Source: Streptomyces cirratus
GTDB taxonomy: Bacteria > Actinomycetota > Actinomycetes > Streptomycetales > Streptomycetaceae
Assembly: GCF_014650775.1 (NCBI RefSeq)
Contig: NZ_BMVP01000001.1
Location: forward strand, 372,001 to 436,000
Length of the DNA stretch: 64,000 bases
Direction of reading: 5' to 3'
In this document: positions 17,229 to 25,337 of the stretch, piece by piece
Layout of the letters: each line of letters opens with the position of its first letter
Numbering within the stretch: position 1 is the stretch's first letter
Position numbers and translations under genes: made by a program
The notes under the pieces: generated by a model
Told to the model about the DNA's origin: nothing
Seen by the model: the letters and a program-made list of their open reading frames with translations, nothing else
Database searches by the model: none

Positions 17229-18455
17229 GTGACGACAGACCCCGTCCGGCAGGGACGCTTGCGCGCGGTCCGGCAGTGGCTGCGGCTCCATCCGCCCGCC
17301 ACCGACGCCGCACTCGCGCTCGGGGCGCTCATCGCCATGGTGGCCGGTTCCTTCGTCAGCCCGCACGGGCCGCACGGGCCCACCTTCGGCACCCGTACCC
17401 CCGAGCCCTTCTCGCTGGTGCTGATGCTGCTGGGCTCCGCCGCCCTCGTGTTCCGGCGCCGCCGGCCGCGCGCGGTGCTCGCCGCGACCGTCGCCCTGTC
17501 GCTGCTGGAGCTGTCCTCCGGGGAGCCCCGGGCGCCCGTCGCGATGTGCACCGTGATCGCCCTGTACACGCTGGCCGCCCGCACCGACCGGCCCACCACC
17601 TGGAAGGTCGGCCTGCTCACCATGGCGGGGCTGACGGGTGTGGCGATGCTGGCCGGCCCCCTGCCCTGGTACGCGCAGGAGAACATCGGCGTCTTCGCCT
17701 GGACCGGCATGGCCGCGGCCGCCGGGGACGCGGTGCGCAGCCGCCGGGCGTTCATCGACGCGATCCGGGAGCGGGCCGAACGCGCCGAACGCACCCGGGA
17801 GGAGGAGGCCCGGCGCCGGGTCGCCGAGGAGCGGCTGCGGATCGCGCGGGACCTCCACGACGTGGTGGCCCACCACATCGCCCTCGTCAACGTGCAGGCC
17901 GGGGTGGCCGCGCACGTGATGGACAAGCGCCCCGACCAGGCCAAGGAGGCGCTGGCGCACGTCCGGGACGCCAGCCGCTCCGCGCTGAACGAGCTGCGCG
18001 CCACGGTCGGGCTGCTGCGGCAGTCCGGTGACCCGGAGGCGCCGACGGAGCCCGCGCCGGGGCTGGGGGTGCTGGAGGAGCTGACGGACACCTTCCGCCA
18101 TGCGGGGCTGCCGGTGAAGGTGATGGTCGAGCTGGGCCGGGAGGGGGACGCCCTCCCGGCGGCCGTGGACCTGGCCGCGTACCGGGTGATCCAGGAGGCG
18201 CTGACCAATGTGCGCAAGCACGCCGGTCCGGGCGCGACGGCCGAGGTCAGCGTGGTGCGGGTGGGGGCGTCGGTGGAGGTGACCGTGCTGGACGACGGCG
18301 GTACGTCGGCGGATTCCGCCCCCCGCGCGGCCGACCCGGGCGGCGGCCACGGCCTGCTGGGGATGCGCGAGCGGGCCGGGGCCCTGGGCGGATCCTGCTC
18401 CGCCGGGCCCCGCTACGGCGGCGGTTACCGCGTCCACGCGGTCCTGCCGGCGTAG
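17229..18455 (+). CDS. NarL-partner type sensor histidine kinase (orphan)
   Basis: 408 aa. Four or five membrane helices occupy about residues 20-165 with almost no extracytoplasmic domain, so it may sense within the membrane. A short coiled coil (RAERAERTREEEARRR) leads to the HisKA_3 dimerisation domain with His210 in RIARDLHDVVAHH. The ATPase domain has YRVIQEALTNVRKHAG (N box) and GGGHGLLGMRERAGALGG (G2 region). It is bounded by genes of other function and has no response regulator beside it. The orphan NarL-type regulator at 6388-7089 is a candidate partner. Confidence 0.92.
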   Translation: MTTDPVRQGRLRAVRQWLRLHPPATDAALALGALIAMVAGSFVSPHGPHGPTFGTRTPEPFSLVLMLLGSAALVFRRRRPRAVLAATVALSLLELSSGEPRAPVAMCTVIALYTLAARTDRPTTWKVGLLTMAGLTGVAMLAGPLPWYAQENIGVFAWTGMAAAAGDAVRSRRAFIDAIRERAERAERTREEEARRRVAEERLRIARDLHDVVAHHIALVNVQAGVAAHVMDKRPDQAKEALAHVRDASRSALNELRATVGLLRQSGDPEAPTEPAPGLGVLEELTDTFRHAGLPVKVMVELGREGDALPAAVDLAAYRVIQEALTNVRKHAGPGATAEVSVVRVGASVEVTVLDDGGTSADSAPRAADPGGGHGLLGMRERAGALGGSCSAGPRYGGGYRVHAVLPA

Positions 18456-18485
18456 TCCCGGGCGCCCGCGGGCGCGTACGGCTCG

Positions 18486-19136
18486 TCAGGGCGTGCGGTA
18501 GCGGGCCCCGATGCCCGCGATGACGAGTGACAGGCCCTCTTCGAAGCCCTCGTCGTAGTCCTGGAAGAGGTCGGCGCCCGCCGCCGCGGCGAGGGGGAAC
18601 GCCGACATCCGGGCCGCGCGTTCGGTGATGTCGTAGCCCTCCCGGCGTTCGCCCGGGAGGGGCTCGACGCCCTGCTCCTCGGTGACGAAGCCGAGGGTGA
18701 AACAGGAAGCGGTCGAGAACGCGCGGACCGCCTGGGCCGGCGTGAAGCCGGCGTCCACCAGCGCGCGCAGGTTCGTCTCCAGCCCGAGGGCGTGTTCGGT
18801 GCCGGTGAAGCGCGAACCGCTGAAGACCTTGGCGCCGTCGCGGTGTTCGAGCAGCGCCGCGCGCAGCGCGCGGTTGACGGCCAGGAGCCGCTCCTGCCAG
18901 GTGACCTCCGGGCCGAGCCGCACCCCCGCGTCCATCCGGCGGTACATCTCGGTGGCCATCTCGTCCAGCAGTTCCTGCTTGCCCTTGAAGTGCCAGTACA
19001 GGGCGGGTGCCTGGACGTTCAGCTCCTTCGCGATGGCCCGCAGGGTCAGTCCGTCCAGGCCCGCTTCGTTCAGCAGGCGCAGCGCCGTCTCCACGACCTG
19101 CTTCTTGTCCAGTTTCGGGGGTCTCCGGGTCGTCAC
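18486..19136 (-). CDS. TetR-family repressor (TetR_C class) of the adjacent monooxygenase
   Basis: 216 aa. The N-terminal helix-turn-helix (about residues 12-55) shows LTLRAIAKELNVQAPALYWHFKGKQELLDEM, the form typical of TetR/OtrR-like regulators. The C-terminal part binds a ligand. The gtg at 19136 lies 7 bases after a TAAGCT -10 (19144-19149, minus strand), so its mRNA is probably leaderless. Two matching 15-bp palindromes occupy the 67-base divergent region shared with the flavin monooxygenase gene. The arrangement, repressor divergent from a drug-hydroxylase-like enzyme, suggests induction by that enzyme's substrate. Confidence 0.92.
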   Translation of the reverse strand: MTTRRPPKLDKKQVVETALRLLNEAGLDGLTLRAIAKELNVQAPALYWHFKGKQELLDEMATEMYRRMDAGVRLGPEVTWQERLLAVNRALRAALLEHRDGAKVFSGSRFTGTEHALGLETNLRALVDAGFTPAQAVRAFSTASCFTLGFVTEEQGVEPLPGERREGYDITERAARMSAFPLAAAAGADLFQDYDEGFEEGLSLVIAGIGARYRTP

Positions 19137-19138
19137 GC

Positions 19139-19193
19139 TTGACAGCTTAACACCGTTAAGGCAACTCTTGGGAGGCAACTTAACGACGTTAAG
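19139..19193. promoter_or_regulatory. Twin TetR operator with overlapping divergent promoters
   Basis: Two near-identical palindromes, CTTAACACCGTTAAG (19146-19160) and CTTAACGACGTTAAG (19179-19193), are 33 bases apart, about three helical turns. Site 1 overlaps the minus-strand -10 of the repressor gene and lies just after the plus-strand -35 TTGACA (19139-19144). Site 2 abuts the ribosome-binding site of the monooxygenase gene. Confidence 0.85.
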
Positions 19194-19203
19194 GAGAAGT
19201 GAC

Positions 19204-20721
19204 ATGAACAGCACGGGCAGTACGGGCAGCGGCACGGGCACGCACACGGACGTCCTGATCGTCGGGGCGGGCCCCACCGGCCTCGCGCTCGCCGTCGACC
19301 TGGCACGGCGCGGGGTCGACGCCCTCGTCGTGGAGCGGGCCGGCGCACTCTTCCCCGGCTCCCGCGGCAAGGGCATCCAGCCGCGCACCCGGGAGGTGCT
19401 GGACGACCTCGGCGTGGGCGACGCCATCGACGCGGCCGGCGGCCCCTACCCGGCCGCGATGACCTGGCGGGACGGCCGGCGCCAGGGCGACCACCCGATG
19501 TTCGACGCGGGAAGCCCCGGCCAGGAATCGCCCTACCACGAGCCCTGGATGGTGCCGCAGTGGCGCACCCAGGAGATCCTCTCCACCAGGCTCACGGAAC
19601 TCGGCGGCACGGTCGCCTTCGGCCGGGAACTGGCCGGTCTCGACCAGGACCCCGAGGGAGTGGACGCCGTCTTCGCCTCCGGGGAACCCGTCCGCGCCCG
19701 CTACCTCGTCGCCGCCGACGGCGGCCGGTCCACCGTGCGGCGCGCGCTCGGCATCGCGATGACCGGCGAGACCGTCGACCCGAACCCGGTCCTCGTGGCC
19801 GACGTCCGCGTCACGGGACTCGACCGCGACCACTGGCACGTCTTCCCGGCCTCCGGCGACACCGGGGTCCTCGCGCTCTGCCCGCTCGCCGGCACGGAGG
19901 ACTTCCAGCTCACCGCCCAGTTCCCGGAGGGCACGGACATCGACCTCTCCCTCGACGGCATCCGCGCGGTGGTGGCCGCCCGCTCCCACCTCGCCCCCGA
20001 GGACGTGACGGAAGTGCGCTGGGCCTCCGACTTCCGACCCCGGGCGGCGCTCGCCGACCGGTTCCGCGAAGGTCGCGTCTTCCTCGCCGGGGACGCCGCG
20101 CACGTCCACTCCCCCGCGGGCGGCCAGGGACTCAACACCAGCGTCCAGGACGCGTACAACCTCGGGTGGAAGCTGGCGGCGGTGCTCGCCGGCCGGGCCC
20201 CCGAGTCCCTGCTCGACACCTACGAGGAGGAACGGCTGCCGGTGGCCGCCGACATGCTCGGCCTGTCCACCCGGGTCCACCGGGGCGAGGCCCGGCGCGG
20301 GGCGGCCACCGGGATGCTGGGCCTGGGCTACCGGGGCTCCTCCCTCTCCGTGGACACCCGCACCGGCCCGCCCGCGGCCACCCTGCGCGCGGGCGACCGC
20401 GCACCGGACGGGGTGCCCGGCGGCGTGCGCCTCTTCGACGCGTTCCGCGGGCCGCACTGGACGCTGCTGGCCGTCGGCACGCCGGCGCGGGCAGACCTTC
20501 CGGGACTTCCCGGCGTCCGCACCGTGTGCGTCCCGTCCTACGCGCCCTACGGCGACGGGGTGTTCCTCGTCCGGCCCGACGGCTACGTGGGCTGGGCGGG
20601 TGCCACCGCAGAGGGCGTCGCCGCGTACGCGACCTCGGTCGGCGCCCTTGCTACGGCTCGCCCCGGGGCGGGCACCAGCGGCGCCAGGCATCCAGATCGG
20701 TCTTCTTCTGGAGCGAGCTGA
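19204..20721 (+). CDS. FAD-dependent aromatic hydroxylase / rifampicin-monooxygenase-like enzyme
   Basis: 505-aa class A flavoprotein monooxygenase using NAD(P)H and oxygen. The FAD fold begins with VLIVGAGPTGLALAVDLARRG, followed by RGKGIQPRT, the DG motif VAADGGRSTVR and the GD motif FLAGDAAHVHSPAGGQGLNT. A C-terminal thioredoxin-like region carries DGYVGWAG. The layout matches PgaE/MhpA/Rox enzymes that hydroxylate polyketides, phenols or rifamycins. Start atg 19204 with aaggagaag upstream. The last 71 bases overlap, antisense, the 3' end of the GH114 gene; the final 20 or so residues look like a run-on tail after the family's normal end. Confidence 0.9.
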   Translation: MNSTGSTGSGTGTHTDVLIVGAGPTGLALAVDLARRGVDALVVERAGALFPGSRGKGIQPRTREVLDDLGVGDAIDAAGGPYPAAMTWRDGRRQGDHPMFDAGSPGQESPYHEPWMVPQWRTQEILSTRLTELGGTVAFGRELAGLDQDPEGVDAVFASGEPVRARYLVAADGGRSTVRRALGIAMTGETVDPNPVLVADVRVTGLDRDHWHVFPASGDTGVLALCPLAGTEDFQLTAQFPEGTDIDLSLDGIRAVVAARSHLAPEDVTEVRWASDFRPRAALADRFREGRVFLAGDAAHVHSPAGGQGLNTSVQDAYNLGWKLAAVLAGRAPESLLDTYEEERLPVAADMLGLSTRVHRGEARRGAATGMLGLGYRGSSLSVDTRTGPPAATLRAGDRAPDGVPGGVRLFDAFRGPHWTLLAVGTPARADLPGLPGVRTVCVPSYAPYGDGVFLVRPDGYVGWAGATAEGVAAYATSVGALATARPGAGTSGARHPDRSSSGAS

Positions 20722-21484
20722 GCTTCTCCTGCTGCGAGGTGGGGCACCACTCGCGCAGCCGGCCCTCGTACTCGACGTGGAAGACGGCCTTCCCGGCCGC
20801 GATGAACGGCCGGTAGCGCTCGCACTCGTCGAACTGCGCGCACTGCTCGTTGACGGCGAACTCGAAGTCCCCGACGAGCTCCGGGATCTGGTCGAGGTCG
20901 TTCTTGAGCCCGACCGACAGCCCCCGGTCGTGCGCGAGCTTCGCGATCAGCCGGTTGTAGGTCAGCTGGTCGGCGGCGGTGAGCGGGAACCCGGACGAGT
21001 TGGCGTAGCCGTCCATGTTGTCGGGTTCGATCGCGTCGAAGCCCTTTTCCCTGCACATGTCGAAGCGCTTGGCCATCAGCGGTTCCAGTTCGGCCGAGCG
21101 CCGGATGTCCAGCCAGCGCTCGCCTTCCCACCCGTTGCCCTCGCCGAGCAGTTCCTTCGGGAAGTCGGCGGCGTCGGGTCGGAAGTCCTCCCAGGCGCCG
21201 GTGGAGAGGTAGCAGATCGTCTTGCGGCCCGCCTTCTTCAAGGCGGCCACCTGCTCCTTGGTGGTGTTGAAGCCGTCGACGTCGTACACCGCCGCCTTCA
21301 CGGACGGGTCGAGCGTGCCGGTGAGCTGCCACTGCCAGCTCACCTGCGGCGCGGGCTGCCAGCGCTGCCCGGGCGCCGGGTCGGGTGACAGGTCGTCGGG
21401 CTCCGGCGGCTCGGGCGCCGACGTGCAGGAGGCCAGGAGCAGGAGCGGGCCGACGAGCAGCCAGGGCAGTGCGCGGCGCCTCAT
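20651..21484 (-). CDS. GH114-family endo-alpha-1,4-polygalactosaminidase lipoprotein (Ega3-like)
   Basis: 277 aa, last gene of the Pel/galactosaminogalactan-like operon. An N-terminal lipoprotein signal ends LLLLASC with Cys20 as the lipidation site, so the enzyme is membrane-anchored outside the cell. The TIM-barrel catalytic region has QWQLTG, YDVDGFNTT, CYLSTGAWEDFRPD, GFDAIEPDNMDGY (E153, D155, D158) and FAVNEQC (E213); the acidic residues at strand ends match GH114. The family cleaves alpha-1,4 galactosamine polymers; fungal Ega3 and the hydrolase part of bacterial PelA are relatives. The atg overlaps the upstream gene's stop (atga). The 3' end overlaps the flavin monooxygenase gene by 71 bases on the other strand. 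Confidence 0.9.
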   Translation of the reverse strand: MRRRALPWLLVGPLLLLASCTSAPEPPEPDDLSPDPAPGQRWQPAPQVSWQWQLTGTLDPSVKAAVYDVDGFNTTKEQVAALKKAGRKTICYLSTGAWEDFRPDAADFPKELLGEGNGWEGERWLDIRRSAELEPLMAKRFDMCREKGFDAIEPDNMDGYANSSGFPLTAADQLTYNRLIAKLAHDRGLSVGLKNDLDQIPELVGDFEFAVNEQCAQFDECERYRPFIAAGKAVFHVEYEGRLREWCPTSQQEKLSSLQKKTDLDAWRRWCPPRGEP

Positions 21485-22131
21485 GCGGTGGCCTCCAGGG
21501 CGTACGGAAGGGTCCCCCACGGGTGTGCGCCGGTGCCGGGGACCGCGCAGTGCACGGCCGCCCGCCGCTCCAGGGCGAGTCGGGCGGCCGGTGCGCCCGG
21601 CGGGACGGCGTACACGAGGTGGCAGAACAGCTGGGCGGGGTGGTCGGCGGTCCACCGGGGGGCGGCGCCCGCGTCGCGGTACGCGTCCCAGGGACCCTCG
21701 AAGGTGACGAGCAGGTCGGCCAGCGCGGCGTACCCGGGGTGCGGGTGGACACCGTGGTTCAGCACGAGGGTACGGGCGCCGGCGGCCCGGGCGGCGACGG
21801 CGAGCCGCCCGTAGTGCGGCAGCAGTTCCGGGTCGGCGGACGCCTGGTCGAGGAACGCGCCGTCAGCCTGGTACCAGTCGCGGTGGCGCAGCAGGTCCTG
21901 GACGACGGCCGCGTGCGGGCGCCGCCCGTAGTCGGTGTCGGTGTACCCCAGTACGGGCACCCCGGCGGCCCGCAGCCGCCCGGCGACCGCGGCGAACCGT
22001 TCGTCGGGGGCCGCGCCCGGCCCGCTGTCGGGGTTGAGCACCACCGAATGCAGCCGGCCGGCCGAGGCGATCAGCAGCTCCCACGCCTCGGGCCGGTCGG
22101 CGGGGTGCTCGTAGAGGGGCACCAGCAGCAT
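21481..22131 (-). CDS. Spherulin-4 (Sph3/GH135-like) family protein
   Basis: 216 aa. The spherulation-specific family 4 barrel is recognisable: VPLYEHP at the N-terminus, VVLNPDSGPG (about residues 31-40), GYTDTDYGRR, GAFLDQAS (D95-Q96), LVLNHGVHP and TFEGPWDAY (E145). Fungal Sph3 is an endo-alpha-1,4-N-acetylgalactosaminidase needed for galactosaminogalactan synthesis. Its Asp-Glu pair is Asp-Gln here, while the second Glu is kept. No signal peptide is seen: the first strand begins at residue 2, so the protein may act inside the cell. A gaagga site precedes atg 22131, and the stop overlaps the GH114 start. Confidence 0.87.
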   Translation of the reverse strand: MLLVPLYEHPADRPEAWELLIASAGRLHSVVLNPDSGPGAAPDERFAAVAGRLRAAGVPVLGYTDTDYGRRPHAAVVQDLLRHRDWYQADGAFLDQASADPELLPHYGRLAVAARAAGARTLVLNHGVHPHPGYAALADLLVTFEGPWDAYRDAGAAPRWTADHPAQLFCHLVYAVPPGAPAARLALERRAAVHCAVPGTGAHPWGTLPYALEATA

Positions 22132-22172
22132 GAGGTCCTTCTTCTTGTGCGTCTCGTACGGGGACACGTGCG

Positions 22173-23699
22173 TCAGCGGTGGGCCGTGGCCCGGCCCAGC
22201 AGCAGGCAGACCAGTGTGGCCAGGGCGGCCGCGGCCGTGCCCGCCACCGCCAACTGCACCAGCCGCGGCTGTCCGAACCCGGTCAGCACGGCCAGGCTCT
22301 GCACGAACGCCGCCGAGGCGCATACCACCGCGGCGGCCCGGACCGCCCCGAAGGACTGGAGCAGCAGCCCGGACCACATGACGGCGCCGAGCAGCAGCAA
22401 CGCCGCCGCCCGGGCCCCGGTCAGGGAGGGCGCGCCGGGCCACAGCAGGGTTCCGCTCACGCCCAGCGCCAGCAGCACCGCCAGGTACCGGGCCAGGCAG
22501 CCGGCCAGGGTGGCGAGCATCCGGCGCCGGAACGCCCGCGGCGAGCGGGCCGCCCGCAGCCCGGCCAGGCTGCCGCTGCGGAACCGGTACAGCAGCCATT
22601 CGGCCGGGCCCATGCTGAGGGTGAGGGCCACCGCCGAGGGCGCGGCGACCGCCTCGGCGGGGCCCCCGGCCAGCACCTCCCCCAGGGCGGCGTACAGCAC
22701 GAGCAGCCCGGTGCCCAGGCCGAAGACGCCGTACGGCACGGAGTCCGCGAGCCGGGGGCCGCGCGGCGCGTACTCCTCCTCGGTGCCGCGCAGCATCCGC
22801 CACCGCACGGGGCCCCCGCCCGGGCGGCCCCGCGTCCGCTCCCGGACCCGCCGCAGGGCCGCCGCTGCCCCCTCGGCCAGCGGCAGTTCCCGTACGGCCA
22901 GGAGGCAGGCGGCCAGCAGGGACACCGCGAGCAGGGTCACCCGCACCCTGACGGGCAGGTCGACGAAGAGCGCGAGCACCGCGCCGGCGGCCATCGGGAC
23001 GAGCGCGGCGAGCAGCACCCGCTCCCGGCCGAGTACCAGCAGGACGGTGGCCGCGCCGACGTACAGCGCCTGCCCGGCGGCGAACGCGTAGGAGAACGGC
23101 GGGCCACCGGGCACCGCCAGGGCGGCGGCGGTGCCCAGCAGCGCCCCGGCGGGGGCCCCGGCGAGCAGGGTCCGCCCGGCGGCGGCCCGGTCGCCGAGGC
23201 CGAGCCAGGAGTAGGCCCGGTGGGACAGGGTCTGGTCCCACACCCAGCCGATCAGGGCGCCGGCGAGCAGGGTGAGCGTCCCGGCGGGCAGGCCGAGCCG
23301 GTCCGGCGGCCCTTCCAGCAGGGGGGCTCCGAGCAGGTAGGCGAGGCCGGGCAGGGCGAAGACGACCCCGCGCAGCAGGCAGGCGGTGAGGGAGACCTTC
23401 CAGGGGTCGGGGGTGCTCCGGGGCTCGGGGAAGGAGCGGGGCACCCGGGTGTAGAGCTCCTCCGCGAGCGTGAAGGAGTCGTGGCGGCCGTAGGTGAGGC
23501 GGATGTATTCGTCGTTCATCCCGTCGGATTCGAGGATGGCGGCGATCTCGTCGGGATGGACGGCGGCGGCGATGAAGGCGTCGAACCGTTCGACGAGTTC
23601 GTCCATCGGGTCGGCGGCGGCCGTGGCCGTCCGCCGGGGGCGGGGGATGGCGGGCAGGGTGTTGCCGCCGGGCACCTTGAGCCACAGGGATCCGCTCAC
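22173..23699 (-). CDS. Twelve-helix membrane protein of the Pel-like operon (possible PelG-equivalent flippase)
   Basis: 508 aa. A cytosolic N-terminal segment of about 90 residues contains an acidic helix (EIAAILESDGMNDEYIRL) and the pattern YGRHDSFTLAEELY. About 12 membrane helices follow from residue 90 to the end, with a basic cytosolic loop (RRVRERTRGRPGG) in the middle. The helix count fits a MATE/MVF-type exporter such as PelG, but I cannot match PelG motifs. The gtg start overlaps the pelF stop (gtga) and the next gene starts 41 bases after its stop, so it belongs to the operon. The role in moving the growing polymer across the membrane is inferred from position and topology only. Confidence 0.8.
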   Translation of the reverse strand: MSGSLWLKVPGGNTLPAIPRPRRTATAAADPMDELVERFDAFIAAAVHPDEIAAILESDGMNDEYIRLTYGRHDSFTLAEELYTRVPRSFPEPRSTPDPWKVSLTACLLRGVVFALPGLAYLLGAPLLEGPPDRLGLPAGTLTLLAGALIGWVWDQTLSHRAYSWLGLGDRAAAGRTLLAGAPAGALLGTAAALAVPGGPPFSYAFAAGQALYVGAATVLLVLGRERVLLAALVPMAAGAVLALFVDLPVRVRVTLLAVSLLAACLLAVRELPLAEGAAAALRRVRERTRGRPGGGPVRWRMLRGTEEEYAPRGPRLADSVPYGVFGLGTGLLVLYAALGEVLAGGPAEAVAAPSAVALTLSMGPAEWLLYRFRSGSLAGLRAARSPRAFRRRMLATLAGCLARYLAVLLALGVSGTLLWPGAPSLTGARAAALLLLGAVMWSGLLLQSFGAVRAAAVVCASAAFVQSLAVLTGFGQPRLVQLAVAGTAAAALATLVCLLLGRATAHR

Positions 23700-25210
23700 C
23701 ACAGGTTCCCTTCGGCGGCGAGCTCCCGGTACCAGGGGTCGGCCAGGCGCTGGGTCCAGTCGTCGCCCGGCTGGACGGGCAGGACGGGCTGGCCCGCGAG
23801 TTCCCGGTAGATGTGGCGGAACCCGTCCACGGACTGGTGGAGGGTGAACTTCTCCACGACCCGCTTGCGGGAGCGCCGGCCGAGTTCGGCGCGGCGTTCG
23901 TCGTCGCGGAGCAGGGCGAGGGTGGCGCGGGCCATGGTCTCGGGTTCGCGGGGCGGGACGACCAGCCCGGTGTCGCCGACGGCCTCGCGCACTCCCCCGA
24001 CGTCGGTGGAGACGGTGGTGCGGCCGCAGGACATGGCTTCGATGATGCTGAACGGGAAACCCTCGCTGATGGAGGAGAGCATCACGATCGAGCCGGCCGC
24101 GTAGGCCTGGGCGACCTGCGCGATGCGGCCTTCGAAGGTGATGCCGTCGGACACCCCGATCTCGGCGGCGAGTTTCTCCAGGCGGAGCTTGTAGTCCTCG
24201 CAGCCGGCCGGGACCGGGCCGAACAGGCGCAGCCTCAGCCGGGGGATCTCCTGGCGCATGAACGCGTAGGCGCGGATGAGGGTTTCGAGGTCCTTGATGG
24301 GGTCGACGCGGCCGCACCAGCTGAGGGTGGGCACCTCCGGTTCGGGGCCGGCCTCGGGGAAGGCGTGCGGGTCCACGCCGTTGTAGACGGTGCGGATGCG
24401 GTCGGAGGCGGCGCCTCCGCGCTCTTCCCAGCGGCGGTTGTACTGGTTGCAGGGCGTGATCAGGTCGGCCTGCCGGTAACCCTCGGTGTTCAGCTCCCGG
24501 TAGAAGCCGAGCAGGAGGGCCTTGACCGGCCAGCGCTGTTCGGCGGTGCGGTAGCCGAGGTAGCGCTCGCGCAGGTAGATGCCGTGCTCGGTGAGCAGGA
24601 AGGGCACCTGGTCGAGGTGCTTGGCGGCGAGCGCCGGCAAGGTGGCGAGGCCGCTGCTGACGGCGTGGGAGACGCTGTCGCGCGGGATGCGCACGCCGAG
24701 CGGGCGCAGAGCGTGTTCCAGCAGGTCGGTGGCGGTGAGCGCGTCGTGGATGGTGGGCGCGGCATCTGCGGTGCCCGTGCCGGGGCGGGTCCACAGGTCC
24801 ATCAGGAGCCGCAGGACGGACTCGGAGCGCAGGGCGGGGGCGAGGCGGCCCGAGCGGGCCAGCAGGGCCAGTTCGCGCAGGGCTTCGGAGAATCCGCCGC
24901 GCGTGGGGTCGAGCAGCGACAGCAGGAACGCTTCGTAGGTGTCGGTGAAACTGCGCCGGGCCTTGCCGCGCAGGGCCGAGCGGAGGGTGCGGGGCGGCGG
25001 CGGCCCCCACAGCGGTACGGCGGTGTGCCGGTAGACGTTGTGGGGCAGTTGCCAGGTGACCGGCTCGCGTCCGGAGCCGGTCAGGGCTATGACGTTGAAG
25101 TCGACCTCCGGCATTCCCCGGACCAGCTGGTCGCACCAGGTGCTGACGCCCCCGTGGACGTGCGGGTAGGTGCCTTCGGTGAGCATGGTGACATGACGCC
25201 CATGGCTCAT
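23696..25210 (-). CDS. pelF: GT4-family glycosyltransferase PelF
   Basis: 504 aa, the same size as Pseudomonas PelF (about 507). Cytosolic GT-B enzyme of CAZy GT4 that polymerises UDP-N-acetylhexosamine in Pel synthesis. Diagnostic PelF motifs are MLTEGTYPHVHGGVSTW at the N-terminus, LTEHGIYLRER, TPCNQYNRRWEE, VYNGVDPHAF, GRVDPIKDLETLIRA and the sugar-nucleotide EX7E motif in SEGFPFSIIEAMSCG. The start at 25210 follows a ggggga stretch. It overlaps the next membrane gene and lies 127 bases after the deacetylase stop. No PelD/E/B/C partners or c-di-GMP receptor are in the window. Confidence 0.92.
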   Translation of the reverse strand: MSHGRHVTMLTEGTYPHVHGGVSTWCDQLVRGMPEVDFNVIALTGSGREPVTWQLPHNVYRHTAVPLWGPPPPRTLRSALRGKARRSFTDTYEAFLLSLLDPTRGGFSEALRELALLARSGRLAPALRSESVLRLLMDLWTRPGTGTADAAPTIHDALTATDLLEHALRPLGVRIPRDSVSHAVSSGLATLPALAAKHLDQVPFLLTEHGIYLRERYLGYRTAEQRWPVKALLLGFYRELNTEGYRQADLITPCNQYNRRWEERGGAASDRIRTVYNGVDPHAFPEAGPEPEVPTLSWCGRVDPIKDLETLIRAYAFMRQEIPRLRLRLFGPVPAGCEDYKLRLEKLAAEIGVSDGITFEGRIAQVAQAYAAGSIVMLSSISEGFPFSIIEAMSCGRTTVSTDVGGVREAVGDTGLVVPPREPETMARATLALLRDDERRAELGRRSRKRVVEKFTLHQSVDGFRHIYRELAGQPVLPVQPGDDWTQRLADPWYRELAAEGNLW

Positions 25211-25239
25211 GCGGTGTGTCCCCCCAGGACGGAAAAGGG

Positions 25240-25269
25240 GCCGGCGCCCGTGGTTCGCGGAGCGCCGGC
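25240..25269. terminator. Intra-operon hairpin between deacetylase gene and pelF
   Basis: GCCGGCGC (25240-25247) pairs with GCGCCGGC (25262-25269) across a 14-base loop. It lies in the only sizeable gap of the operon and could be a partial terminator that adjusts secreted deacetylase against glycosyltransferase. Confidence 0.45.
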
Positions 25270-25337
25270 GCAAGGTGGTGCTGCGTTTCGTGTGCCGATG
25301 GAGCGGTTCCGGCCGGGCGGAGGGCCGGGGGCGGCCG

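Noticed and set aside
20651-23699. Classic pelA-G operon label
   Set aside because: Only PelF is directly diagnostic. PelB-E are absent and PelG is not recognised, so the locus is described as Pel-like rather than as pel.
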